From: SW10 sp965657795
GTDB lineage: Bacteria; Verrucomicrobiota; Verrucomicrobiia; Verrucomicrobiales; Akkermansiaceae
Reading direction: 5' to 3'
DNA length: 56,186 nucleotides
Assembly: GCA_965657795.1 (NCBI GenBank)
Contig: CBFHQJ010000022.1
Coordinates: 1-56,186 of the forward strand
How positions within the stretch are numbered: the stretch's first letter is position 1; each line of letters opens with the position of its first letter. Shown here piece by piece: positions 1 through 9,112 of this stretch. The position numbers and the translations under genes were made by a program. Below the pieces are notes generated by a model. It worked only from the letters and a program-made list of their open reading frames with translations. It did no database searches and was not told the origin of the DNA.

Positions 1-1318
1 TCTGACTCGTCCGCCCGCTGAGACGTTCTTTATTGGTCTTACTCGGCCCTTCGCAAAGGACCTGCTGGACCGTCCCGATCAGTTTGGCGTTCTTCGAGGT
101 CGTCAATTCCTCCTGAATCTTGAGCAAAGTCTGATTTCGCTCCTCTTTCACCCTATCGCTGAGCTGTTCATCCATCTCGGCAGCTGGCGTGTCCTTTCGT
201 TTCGAGTATCGAAAGATGAAGCTGTTATCGAAACCAATTCGCTTCATACACTCGACGGTCTCCTGGAAATCCTCTTCGGTCTCACCGGGGAATCCCACGA
301 TAATGTCTGTCGTGATCGCAAGATCCGGCCGGGCGGCCTGCATCTTTTCACAAATAGTAAGGAACTTCTCGTTTTTGTAGGGACGGCGCATCTTCTTCAG
401 AATGCGATCGCTCCCGCTCTGCATGGGGAAGTGAATGTGTGAGCAGAGCTTGGGCAAATAGGTGAAGGCTTCCACCAAGTCATCGCGATACCCGATGGGA
501 TGAGGACTCGTGAAACGAATCCTTTCAAGCCCCTCAATCTCGTGCACCGCTTCCAAAAGCTGCACAAATGGCGATTTTCCATCCACTTTGGGAAACTCGG
601 TCCGACCGTAAAGATTCACAATTTGCCCTAGAAGAGTGACTTCCCTCACCCCCTTGGCCACTAGTTCCGTCACTTCATCAACAATATCAGAAATGGGCCG
701 GCCACGCTCCTTGCCGCGCGTATCCGGCACAATACAAAACGAGCAGCGCATGTTACATCCCTGCATGATGCTGACAAATGCGGTCGCTTGTTGACTCTCA
801 CGCGGAATGTGGTCGCGGATCGTGTTCTGGCTTCCTTCCTCTTCATCAGTATCGACCATGCGCGCTGAAATGATGCGATCCTGATTAACCTTGATGACCT
901 CGTCTTCAACCCGCCCCGTGACCATTTCCGAACCAACCTCGTCCATCCGGGTCTGAAGCCGGCGGCTCAGAATGCTGTCCACGTAGTCGAAAACGCGGTG
1001 GTATTTCTGCGTTCCCACCACCAAATCAAGGTGAGGAACCCGTTCGAAAAGCTCCGAACCGCGGCTCTGGGCCATGCAGCCCATAAACCCGTAAACGACA
1101 TGATCGCGACTCTCGCGGTATTTCCCCATCATCCCCATTTTACCCAAAGCCTTCTGTTCCGCCTGATCGCGGACACTACAGGTATTGATCAGGATCGCAT
1201 CAGCTTCCTGTTCTTTTGGGGTGAGAGTATAACCTCTTTCAGAAAACGTCTGAGCAACCTGCTCGGAATCCCGCTCGTTCATCTGTCACCCGTAGGTTTT
1301 AATAAAGACCTTTGGCAT
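1..1318 (-). CDS. miaB: tRNA-2-methylthio-N6-dimethylallyladenosine synthase MiaB (3' end outside window; in-frame TGA at codon 11)
   Basis: This is a radical SAM methylthiotransferase that adds a 2-methylthio group to i6A37 of tRNAs reading UNN codons. I translated the minus strand from ATG 1318 to the window edge: 439 codons are visible and only one is a stop. The N-terminal UPF0004 domain reads MPKVFIKTYG-stop-QMNERDSE, where the family has KTYGCQMN. The other two auxiliary-cluster cysteines are present (NTCSVR and GCMAQ), as is the radical SAM triad GCNMRCSFC near nucleotides 740-755. The C-terminal TRAM domain starts before the window edge. The TGA (1286-1288) sits exactly at the first cluster cysteine. 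It could be a TGC-to-TGA nonsense mutation, a sequencing error or a selenocysteine codon. Re-initiation at the ATG two codons later would lose that ligand. Family assignment is certain; functional status is open. Confidence 0.9.
1252..1288 (-). promoter_or_regulatory. SECIS-like hairpin just downstream of the miaB in-frame TGA
   Basis: Counting along the coding strand, the TGA (1288-1286) is followed by 21 bases and then a perfect 5-bp stem with a three-base loop, GAGCA-GGT-TGCTC (1264-1252). Bacterial SECIS elements are short hairpins inside the coding region a few tens of bases after UGA, with G at the start of the apical loop; this hairpin fits those loose rules. A five-base stem also arises by chance, so the call is weak. 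No selenocysteine-insertion gene lies in the window. Confidence 0.25.
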
Positions 1319-1436
1319 GGCGCACACCGCTTAGCCGCCAATTCCGGCTTTGCCAATCCTCAAATCTGCAGGAACCGCAGTTCCAACTCGATTAAGCGAT
1401 TGACGACCATCAATCAGAAATGATGATGACCAACGG

Positions 1437-4146
1437 ATGGAGCGACCGAATGTCACGATCCAAGGAGCCCTGGCGAATTCCTCCGGAGCGAGCGACATCC
1501 AGGCTTTAATCGATCAGGATGGCTCGGAATGACCGATGACACAGGTTCAAAACGCCTTTGAATCACTCTTAAAGCACAACCCCACCGGACGGATTGGGGT
1601 CCTGCTCAAGGATCGGCTCCTATCCGGACTCGCTTCCTGCGCCGTCATCCGCCAGGCGACCTATGTTCCGCTCGACCCCAAGATGACTCTCTCGGAACTT
1701 CAGGAGCGAATTGATCTTCTCGGTATCTCCACCCTGGTCGTCGATTCGGGAGACTGGCTGCAACTCAAGGTCAAATCGCAGGTGAAAGTTCAATCGGAAA
1801 ACGGCGAACTCACATGGAAGGGGGAATTCCATCCTGGCGCTCCCTCCGATGACGCACTCGTTCTGATGACCTCCGGGTCCACCGGAAAACCAAAAGTCGT
1901 CGGCCTCTCACATGAGAATCTCATTCACTCCACCGGAGCGATTATTTCATCGATCTAACTCACCGAAAAGGATCGTGCCATTAATATGCTCCCGATGGCT
2001 CACATTGGAGGACTGGTGGACCTCTTTTTGGTGCCTCTGATTTCAGGCGGCTCGGTCGTTTTTGAGGATCCCAAAAAACCGGCAGAGGTTCTCTCAACAA
2101 TTACAAAGCAACAGATCACCTGGCTGCAAGGCGCTCCTGCCATACTGCAGAGCCTGATTCGGGAAATTGGATCTGATAGACTCGAGCACAAGCTTCGACT
2201 CATTCGTTCGGTCTCTGCGCCTCTTTCTGAAGCTCTTTATAAAGAAGTCGCCGATTACTTTAGTGTCCCTATCATCGAAATGTATGGCATGTCGGAAACC
2301 GGGGGAGTCATCACCAGCAATCCCCTCGATTCTGGATCGCAAAAAATTGGGTCGGTCGGCAAGGCAGTTCACTGCGAAGTTTCCATTCGGAATGAAAATG
2401 AAGTCTGGGTTAGGAGCGCGGGGCTTTTTCAAGGTTACCAAAACGAAAGCGAAAACGAGGGACTTTGGAATAATAGCACTTTCTTTACAGGTGATCTTGG
2501 TCACCTCGACGAAGACGGATACCTTTTTCTGACCGGACGTGCCAAAGAGCAAATCAACCGGGGCGGACAAAAGGTTGCTCCTCGCGAGATCGATCGACTC
2601 GTCGAAGCATGGCCGGAAGTTGCCGAGGCCGCCTGCTTTGGATTTCCGCATAGCACACTTGGAGAGGAAGTCGGGTTGGCTTTGGTCCTCAAAGCGAACA
2701 AGGAGTTAAGCGACCAAGAGATCCGCGGGCGCCTCTCCCATAACCTGACCGAATACAAACTTCCAAAGCGTTTCATTCGGCTCGACCAGCTTCCCCGGAA
2801 TCAAGGAGGTAAACTCCAACGCCATCGGCTGGCAGAAGCCACCGCCCCAACCCCGAAAGATGCGGAGGCGCCTGTTAGCGAAACTGAAAAGAAAATTATA
2901 CCACTTTGGCAATCCGCTCTTGGAACTGATGAGATCGGCAGGAATCTCGACTTCTTCGATCAGGGCGGCGATTCACTCAGCGCAACCACCCTTCTGGTAT
3001 CTGTCGAGAAAACCTTCAAGATCTCACTGCTTGGATTCATCTTTTACGAGAACGCCACGATTGAAGGGCCTCGCCCATGCTGTCGACGAGCGGCAGGCCG
3101 GGACGAGCAACCTCAATCAGAGAGAAAAAGAATTCCCACCAAGAGTTCGCAAAAAGCTTCTTCGCTTTCTCTCATCCTGGCCGGGAAAAGCGCCATTCCC
3201 AGATTCCTACGCACGTATCGATGAGCGACCCGCCCGGAATACTCCGTACCTTTTCTGGTGCTGCAACGCCGTCAAAGAATCCACCGTCATCGCAAACAAC
3301 GCCCGTTCATATCTGACGGTGGTATCGTTCCGATCTCTTCGACTCGTTCAGCATAAAAAGCTAAGAAACTATGACCTCATCACTCAGGTCTATCTCGAGG
3401 AAATAGAAAGCCTTCAACCCACCGGCCCGGTCAACCTTGGTGGATTTTGTGAAGGTGGCCGAATCATGACTCGGATCGGGAGAGAGCTCATTCAAAAAGG
3501 ACGCGAGGTTCAACTTCTTGTTCTCCAGGATTTCAATCTCGAAGATCCTTTCCCGGCGAGAATTGCCATGATTCATTCTGCCGAGTGGAAAAGGCACCCT
3601 GTCAAATCGCATCATGACATCCATCTCGGCTGGCGAAAAATCTATCATGACCGCCATGGCGTCATGGAGAAAGGTGGGAATCATTCCCGCCCATTCAACG
3701 AGGAGTCTCAGAAGACGCTTCATGAATTCCTCAAGGAGCAGCTCGAAAAAGCCCAGACTGACGAACCCTCCACCACTTCCCGGCGGAATCCGAAATGTTC
3801 AGTAACTTTGATCACGAAAATTCCCCGCATTTTGAAAGCCAGTCAAACCTATCCAATCCGGGTGAGAATCAAGAATGAAGGTTCAGAGACCATCTCACCG
3901 CAAGACGGTGTCGTCTTGCATGCCCGTTGGGTCGATCTTAATCGCGATCCGAAACCGGGCCTGCCGATGTTTACGCCGTTGTCGGCTGATTTGAAACCCG
4001 GAGAAATGACCGAACTCGAAATCAATATTATCTCCCACAAAGGAAGACGCCTTTATCAGCTCCAAATCGGAGTCCTTGAAGAAGGTTGGGGCTGGGAAAC
4101 TTCCATCGTTGAAAAATCTCATCGCCAATGGCAACTCATCCTTTAA
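1437..4146 (+). pseudogene. A-PCP-TE protein (adenylation, carrier, thioesterase, beta-sandwich), broken by stops and a frameshift
   Basis: An NRPS-like protein that would activate an acid as its adenylate, load it on its own carrier domain and release it. Reading from ATG 1437: adenylation domain with TSGSTGKPK (about 1869), EMYGMSETGG, TGDLGHLDEDGY and the A10 lysine motif GGKLQR; carrier domain with GGDSLS (Ser codon 2973); thioesterase with GGFCEGG, giving a Cys (codon 3448) in place of the usual Ser, and a late His in GNHSRPF; then about 100 residues of beta-rich Ig-like sequence. Lesions: TGA at 1530, TAA at 1956 (where homologues would have a residue such as Gln: SSI-stop-LTEKDR) and a +1 shift near 3066-3070, where an extra G in GGG moves the continuation (GLAHAVDER) to the next frame. 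It heads an operon with the amidohydrolase and P450. Architecture is clear; the substrate is not. Confidence 0.8.
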
Positions 4147-4168
4147 CCTCCACCATCTTGTAAGCGTC

Positions 4169-5296
4169 ATGTTCACCGCAAATACTCGCTCCCCATATTA
4201 TCAAAATCTGCGTTAAGTCATTCAAGAACTGGGAGGCATGGACAATGCCCATCTTCACCTGGATCGAGCCGGAACCTACGAAGATCACTACTTCAGCGAG
4301 GCGAACCTCTCTCTCGATCAGAACAACCACATCTCGCTTCACAAGAAACATGCCCTAATCGCCAAGGTCCATAGTGGACCGGCCTACAAAACCGCAGACC
4401 TCGAAATGAGAGCTCGTTCGGTTCTTGATACCATGATCGAACTGGGAACCCGCCGGGCCGATACGATGGTTGATGTCACGGCTGATTGCGTAGGACTCAG
4501 CGCTCTTCGAACCTTGAATGGCATCAAGTCAGACTACGCTGGTCGTATTGAACTCAATAACGTATCTTACACCCCTCTTGGCTTCTCCGCCGAACATCCC
4601 GCTATGTGGGAGACCTTTGAAGAAGGTGTTGCCGAAGGCGACTTCATCGGAGCCCTTCCCGAGACTGACGACATCGTCGACTATCCGGACCACATCGGAT
4701 TCATGGAACATTGCCGCCGTGTTCTTGAGCTTGCGAAGAAGCACAACAAGATGATCCACATCCACACCGACCAGCGTAACGACCCTCGTGAAACGGGCAC
4801 CGAGCAGGTCATCGAAGCCGTCAAACGGTTTGGCGCACCCACTTCAGAAGATGGTGAGCCAAAGGTCTGGGTCATCCATATGGTGTCACCCAGCACCTAC
4901 GAAAAAGGAAGGTTTGAAAAGCTCGCTCAAGGGCTGGTTGAACAGAATATTGGTGTAATTTGTTGCCCGTCAGCGGCTGTCGGAATGCGCCAACTTCGTG
5001 CTCTTGAAACACCTTCTTACAATTGTATTCCACGCGTGCTTGAACTGCTCACCGCCGGAGTGCGGGTTAAGATTGCCTCCGACAACATTGCCGACATCTG
5101 CTCTCCGAGCACCACTGCGGACCTTGTTGACGAACTGTTCATCCTCTCGGCCGCGATCCGGTTCTACCATGTCGACATCCTCGCCCACCTTGCGGCAGTA
5201 AAACGTCCGACCGCTGCGCACCTCCAACTCATCAAGGATCACCTCGCTCAAAACAACTCCGAGATCCAACGTGTGATCGATCATTACGATGGCTAG
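4169..5296 (+). pseudogene. CodA-like amidohydrolase, interrupted by TAA at codon 16
   Basis: A metal-dependent amidohydrolase of the cytosine-deaminase-like group, hydrolysing or deaminating a C-N bond in an unknown substrate. Motifs in order: NAHLHLDR (metal HxH, about 4247-4270), IHIHTDQ, a later IHMVSPS histidine and ASDNIADICSPS, matching the metal-binding Asp near the C terminus. The natural start is ATG 4169 (MFTANTRSPYYQNLR), but the next codon is TAA (4214), after which VIQELGGMDNAHLH continues in the same frame. A GAA-to-TAA change would explain it. Internal initiation at ATG 4238 would still encode every metal motif, so some activity may survive. It starts 22 bp after the A-PCP-TE gene and overlaps the P450 start by 8 bp, which indicates one operon acting on one product. 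Confidence 0.8.
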
Positions 5297-6513
5297 GTGG
5301 CTGAAAAAGATTTTCGGGAGTGACACTGATCCGGTCAAAGCCACTCACGACCTTTTCCCCAACGATTGTCAGGAGTTTTATGACAATCCTTACCCTTATT
5401 ACGAAAAACTTCGTACTGCGGAACCATTTTACCGGACGACTGACGGCGCTTGGATGATTTCCCGTTATCAGGATAACAAAACCGCGCTTGACCACCCTGC
5501 CCTCGGCAATACTCCATCTCGATTTTCCACCCTCAGCCCGGGAAAATCAAACCGTTACGTCTGTGCCAATCTCGCCAACAATATCATGCCGTTTCTTGAT
5601 GGCACTCCGCACAAGGAACAACGCAGAGCGGTAGCCCGCATCTTCCAAAAAGAGGTAAAGTCATTTACGGGGCGGCTCTCCACAATAGCTGACGAAGCAG
5701 TGGCCGGATTGACGACGGAATTCAAAGTAATCGAGGACTTCGCCCACCCCTTCGCAATTAGAATGATCTGCGAAATTCTGGGCATTCCCGTTGATTCGCG
5801 ACTTCGAGAATGGAGCGCTTCATTTTTCTATCTTTTCACCAAGATTCCGACAGCCGAAGTCCGCGACGAAGTTGACCGTCACCTCACTGAATTCCGGGAT
5901 TGGGTTCGCGGGTGTTTTCAATCGCCCACCCATTCTGGAGTCTTCGCCGGTCTTTCCGAACTAATTGCTACCGGAGAACTCTCTGAGGCGGTCGCAATCG
6001 ACACCATGATTCTTCTCTTTGCCGATGGATTGGAAAACGTCGACTCGGGAATTGGCAACGCTCTCTTCATCTTTTCAAAACACCCAAAGCAGTGGACCAA
6101 ACTCCGTGAAGACGAATCACTGTTAAAACAGGCGGTCGACGAACTTCTGAGATTTGAATCCCCGGCGCAATATATTGCCCGCACCTGTCTTGAGGATTTC
6201 GAATGGGAGGGGCATCAATTCAAGAAAGACATCTCGGTAGTTCTACTTTTGACCTCTGCCAACCGGGGCGGGGAGTTTTTTAGAAAATGCGGATCAATTC
6301 GACATCACACGCTCCCCCAACCCGCACTTATCGTTCGGTCGCGGCAGGTATTCCTGCCTCGGCTCAAAACTGGTCGAATTAGAACTGGCGGCGATCCTCA
6401 CCGCACTTCTGAAAAGATTTTCGGGCTTCGAATTAATAGGTGAAATCAAGTGGCAAACCAGGACCGGACATCGTTGGATGGAAGAAGGGACTTTTCGCGC
6501 CCAATCTTCCTAA
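5289..6513 (+). pseudogene. Cytochrome P450, frameshifted before the haem-binding loop
   Basis: A soluble bacterial P450 that would oxidise an intermediate or product of the upstream A-PCP-TE protein. The N-terminal three quarters read in the frame of ATG 5289 (FLDGTPHKEQRR, an I-helix region near ILLFADGLENVDSG, and the K-helix ELLRF). Around 6276-6288 the frame must move by one base: with one T fewer in the run of six, the protein continues as EFLENADQFDITR and then SFGRGRYSCLGSK, with the haem cysteine at codon 6355-6357, ending at TAA 6511-6513. Without the shift, the read-through frame (stop at 6441-6443) has no haem ligand and would be inactive. The start overlaps the amidohydrolase stop by 8 bp. 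Whether the extra T is real or a sequencing error cannot be decided from sequence alone. Confidence 0.85.
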
Positions 6514-6558
6514 AATTTATATTTCCTGACTTTCCGGATTCCTGTAAGATCCCGGTTA

Positions 6559-7461
6559 GTGAGCGTTCACACCGACAGCGAACTCGATGCCTTCATCGAG
6601 TTCATGACCACTGAGAAAAACTCTTCTCCGAAGACGCTCGAAAACTACACCCTCGCACTTCGGCTTTTCCGGGAGTGGCTCGGTGAAAAATTCTCGAAGT
6701 GGCGGAATCTCACCCCCGACCATTTTCGGGCCTATCTTTTCCAGCTCCAAAAAGACGGCCTGGCTCGCAGCACCATTCGACTCCGTTTCGCAGCTTATCG
6801 TTCATTTTTCAAATACCTTGTCCATCGGCGCGGTTACCCGAAGAGTCCCGTTGCCGAAGTCGAACTGCCCAAGGCCGACAAAGCCCTTCCCGTTGTACTT
6901 ACCCTGAGTCAAATCGAAGAACTCCTCGAACTCCCCATGAAGTCCGAGCTTCAAGGCCAGGCACCGGCCTGGATGCGGGAACGCGATGCTGCAATTCTTG
7001 AACTTTTTTATTCCACAGGTCTGCGTCTCGCGGAACTGGCATCACTTAATGTTAACGACATTGATTCTGTGAATGAATCGGTCCGTGTCATCGGAAAAGG
7101 CTCCAAAGAGCGTCTTGTTCCCATCGGTTCGCATGCCATGAAAGCGATGCAAAAATACCGAAGTATCGCCGAAGTTCACGAAGGTCCGTTGTTTGTTTCC
7201 AAACTTCGTAAACGGCTTTCCAACCGCTCGCTTAATTCGGTTCTCAAAAAGTATCTCGCGCAGTCGAGCATCCCATTCAATGTCACTCCTCACAAATTGA
7301 GGCATTCTTTCGCCACTCATCTTTTGGATCACGGAGCTGACCTGCGTTCGGTTCAAGCTCTTCTGGGTCACGCCTCGCTTTCCACGACCCAGATCTACAC
7401 TCACGTCACCAAGGAACGCCTGCGCGAGGCCTATGACTCCGCCCATCCGAGAGCAAATTAG
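6559..7461 (+). CDS. xerC: Tyrosine recombinase XerC/XerD
   Basis: A site-specific tyrosine recombinase that, with a partner Xer protein, resolves chromosome dimers at the dif site near the septum. The 300-residue length is normal. An N-terminal SAM-like core-binding domain (about 8-95) precedes the catalytic domain. All catalytic residues are present: Arg156 in TGLRLAEL, the beta-hairpin Lys in GKGSKER, HKLRHSF (His245, Arg248), LGHASL (His271) and the nucleophile Tyr280 in TQIYTHV. The start is GTG 6559, since no ATG lies nearby and the core domain begins at once. It is the first undamaged gene after the broken cluster. No phage genes or attachment repeats flank it, so a housekeeping Xer role is likelier than an integrase. 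XerC versus XerD is not resolved. Confidence 0.9.
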   Translation: MSVHTDSELDAFIEFMTTEKNSSPKTLENYTLALRLFREWLGEKFSKWRNLTPDHFRAYLFQLQKDGLARSTIRLRFAAYRSFFKYLVHRRGYPKSPVAEVELPKADKALPVVLTLSQIEELLELPMKSELQGQAPAWMRERDAAILELFYSTGLRLAELASLNVNDIDSVNESVRVIGKGSKERLVPIGSHAMKAMQKYRSIAEVHEGPLFVSKLRKRLSNRSLNSVLKKYLAQSSIPFNVTPHKLRHSFATHLLDHGADLRSVQALLGHASLSTTQIYTHVTKERLREAYDSAHPRAN

Positions 7462-7469
7462 ATCGCCAA

Positions 7470-8051
7470 TCAATCAGGGAGAAGCTGATCAAGGTCCTCA
7501 ATCCACTCGGAGGCGTGCTCATTCTCCGAATCGATTTTCAAGACCTCTTCGAAAGCAGCTTTCGCCTCGGCAAATCGTCTCTGGCTGGCCAGATAGCCAC
7601 CGAGGCTGGAGTATGCTTCATCCCGGTCACATTGATATTTCAATCCCTCCCTCACCAGATACTCAGCCTTCCCGGCTTCTCCCTGATGAAAAGCCATGTT
7701 CGCCGCCAACAGCAACAATTCCCCTCTTGTGGTATTCTGCTCGTGGGCCAGACGATAGTGTTTTTCAGCGGACGAAAACTCGCCTCTCTTTTCGTGGAGA
7801 GTTGCAAGGTTAAACAAGAGCAACTCCTGAGCTTCGGAATCATCACACAATTCGGAAACCCGATGGAGGGTTGATTCCGCTTGAGCGAAATTACCGAAGT
7901 CAATCAGGTCCGTGGCGTAAAGAAGGGTCGAGAGGATATTCTCAACATCCTCCTGGGTAAGAATCTCTTCGTAAATCACACAAGCGCTCGCAACCTGATC
8001 GGCATCACGGGCTTCTTCGAGCGCTTCGTAAAGTTCCTCAATCTCGGACAT
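7470..8051 (-). CDS. TPR-repeat protein
   Basis: A 193-residue tetratricopeptide-repeat protein with no signal peptide or membrane segment, so probably cytoplasmic. Degenerate 34-residue helix pairs run through the chain, for example around FGNFAQAESTLHRV, RGEFSSAEKHYRLAHEQN, QGEAGKAEYLVREGL and QRRFAEAKAAFEEVL. Such proteins are scaffolds for complexes. It starts 8 bp after the toroid-protein stop, as the last gene of the DUF4175 operon, suggesting a role with those two proteins. Its 3' end lies 8 bp from the convergent xerC gene. Confidence 0.8.
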   Translation of the reverse strand: MSEIEELYEALEEARDADQVASACVIYEEILTQEDVENILSTLLYATDLIDFGNFAQAESTLHRVSELCDDSEAQELLLFNLATLHEKRGEFSSAEKHYRLAHEQNTTRGELLLLAANMAFHQGEAGKAEYLVREGLKYQCDRDEAYSSLGGYLASQRRFAEAKAAFEEVLKIDSENEHASEWIEDLDQLLPD

Positions 8052-8059
8052 GCCGGAGA

Positions 8060-9112
8060 CTACTCTTCGTCCACGGTCTCGTCACGCTGGTAAATCGGCA
8101 ACTGACGATAAGGGACTGTGAAAGCCAAAGTCATCATGGCCGTGCCGTAAACCTGCCCGGCTTCCCGGCTATACCAGGAACCATCTTCCTTTTGTTTTTT
8201 CAGATAAGTCTCGTACATCCAATCCGCATAAGTCTCCCAATACTTGCCGCCGATCTGGAACATGGCCTGGGCATTATAGTAATTCCCGTAGAATTCAAAT
8301 TGAGCTCCTTCCAATCCACGAAAGCTTTCGAGAATGTAGTCCGCCGCCTTGATCGTCGATGGTTTGCCATGCTCACCGCAAAGCTCCAAACACAGCAACC
8401 CCATGCCGGTCAGGGAATTCTTGGAGTTGTGAGGACTCGAATATCCAAAGTGACCGTTCTTTTCCGAAAAATTTCCGTAAAGATAAGCAACAGCATCGGC
8501 AATTGCCTTATCCGGAACGTCAGCTCCGTTCAGCTTTGCCGAGCGAAGTGCCATCAGGGCCCAACCACTGCAGGATGTGTCGGAGTCGCGAGAATTCGGA
8601 TGATAGCGCCAACCGCCCTGATGACGCGACGACTTGTTTACCCCTTGCGCACGCAGGATCAGCGCAAGGGCACGCGGGAGACTTTCGTTAATCTTCTTCT
8701 GCCGATCCGGGTCCACCATTCCTGAAACTTCGGAAAGAAAAAGAGTGGCGATGTTGTGCCCATACATGGGACCACTGCCATACTGTCCACCTGTGTAGAG
8801 TCCTTCCCGGTTTTGCCTCCCAATGAGGAAATCGATAATCTTGTTCAACGAGTCCGCATAAGGCCCCTCGGTCGGGAGATGCCCCCGGGACAAGAAAGCC
8901 ATTCCTGCCAAGGCTGGAATTCCGCACGAATTCCCGTAGCTCCCCGGGTAGCTCCCGTCATCTAACTGGGAACGGGAAAGATATTTCAAACCACGATCAA
9001 CCGAAGGATCAACCCTGTCCTTCCATTTCGCGAAGACAGTTGGGGCAATTTCCTGCGCCGGCGCGATTGCAACCAAGAGGATTCCAATGAGGAGAGAGGA
9101 AAACATTTTCAT
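8060..9112 (-). CDS. Secreted prenyltransferase/squalene-cyclase-like alpha/alpha-toroid protein
   Basis: A 350-residue exported protein with a signal peptide (about residues 1-19, ending LVAIAPAQE) and repeats of the prenyltransferase/squalene oxidase type, such as RGLKYLSRSQLDDGSYPG, ADYILESF and KKQKEDGSWYS. A stretch DSDTSCSGWALMALR resembles the core of these folds, but no clear cyclase acid motif can be assigned. Catalysis is therefore uncertain and a binding role is as likely. The start codon overlaps the DUF4175 stop (ATGA), so translation is probably coupled. Families of this kind occur beside DUF4175 genes in Planctomycetes and Verrucomicrobia; their function is not known to me. Confidence 0.75.
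   Translation of the reverse strand: MKMFSSLLIGILLVAIAPAQEIAPTVFAKWKDRVDPSVDRGLKYLSRSQLDDGSYPGSYGNSCGIPALAGMAFLSRGHLPTEGPYADSLNKIIDFLIGRQNREGLYTGGQYGSGPMYGHNIATLFLSEVSGMVDPDRQKKINESLPRALALILRAQGVNKSSRHQGGWRYHPNSRDSDTSCSGWALMALRSAKLNGADVPDKAIADAVAYLYGNFSEKNGHFGYSSPHNSKNSLTGMGLLCLELCGEHGKPSTIKAADYILESFRGLEGAQFEFYGNYYNAQAMFQIGGKYWETYADWMYETYLKKQKEDGSWYSREAGQVYGTAMMTLAFTVPYRQLPIYQRDETVDEE

Noticed and set aside
1530..1532. A second selenocysteine codon in the A-PCP-TE gene
   Set aside because: The position (GSE-stop-PMTQ) is not a conserved Cys and no suitable hairpin follows; small indels or a point mutation explain it better.
1286..4216. A reassigned genetic code explaining the in-frame stops
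   Set aside because: The interruptions include both TGA and TAA, and elsewhere TAG, while all three end intact genes in the window; no single reassignment fits.
6559..7461. Integrase of a mobile element or prophage
   Set aside because: The protein is a standard 300-residue Xer recombinase; no phage genes, tRNA target or flanking direct repeats were seen.
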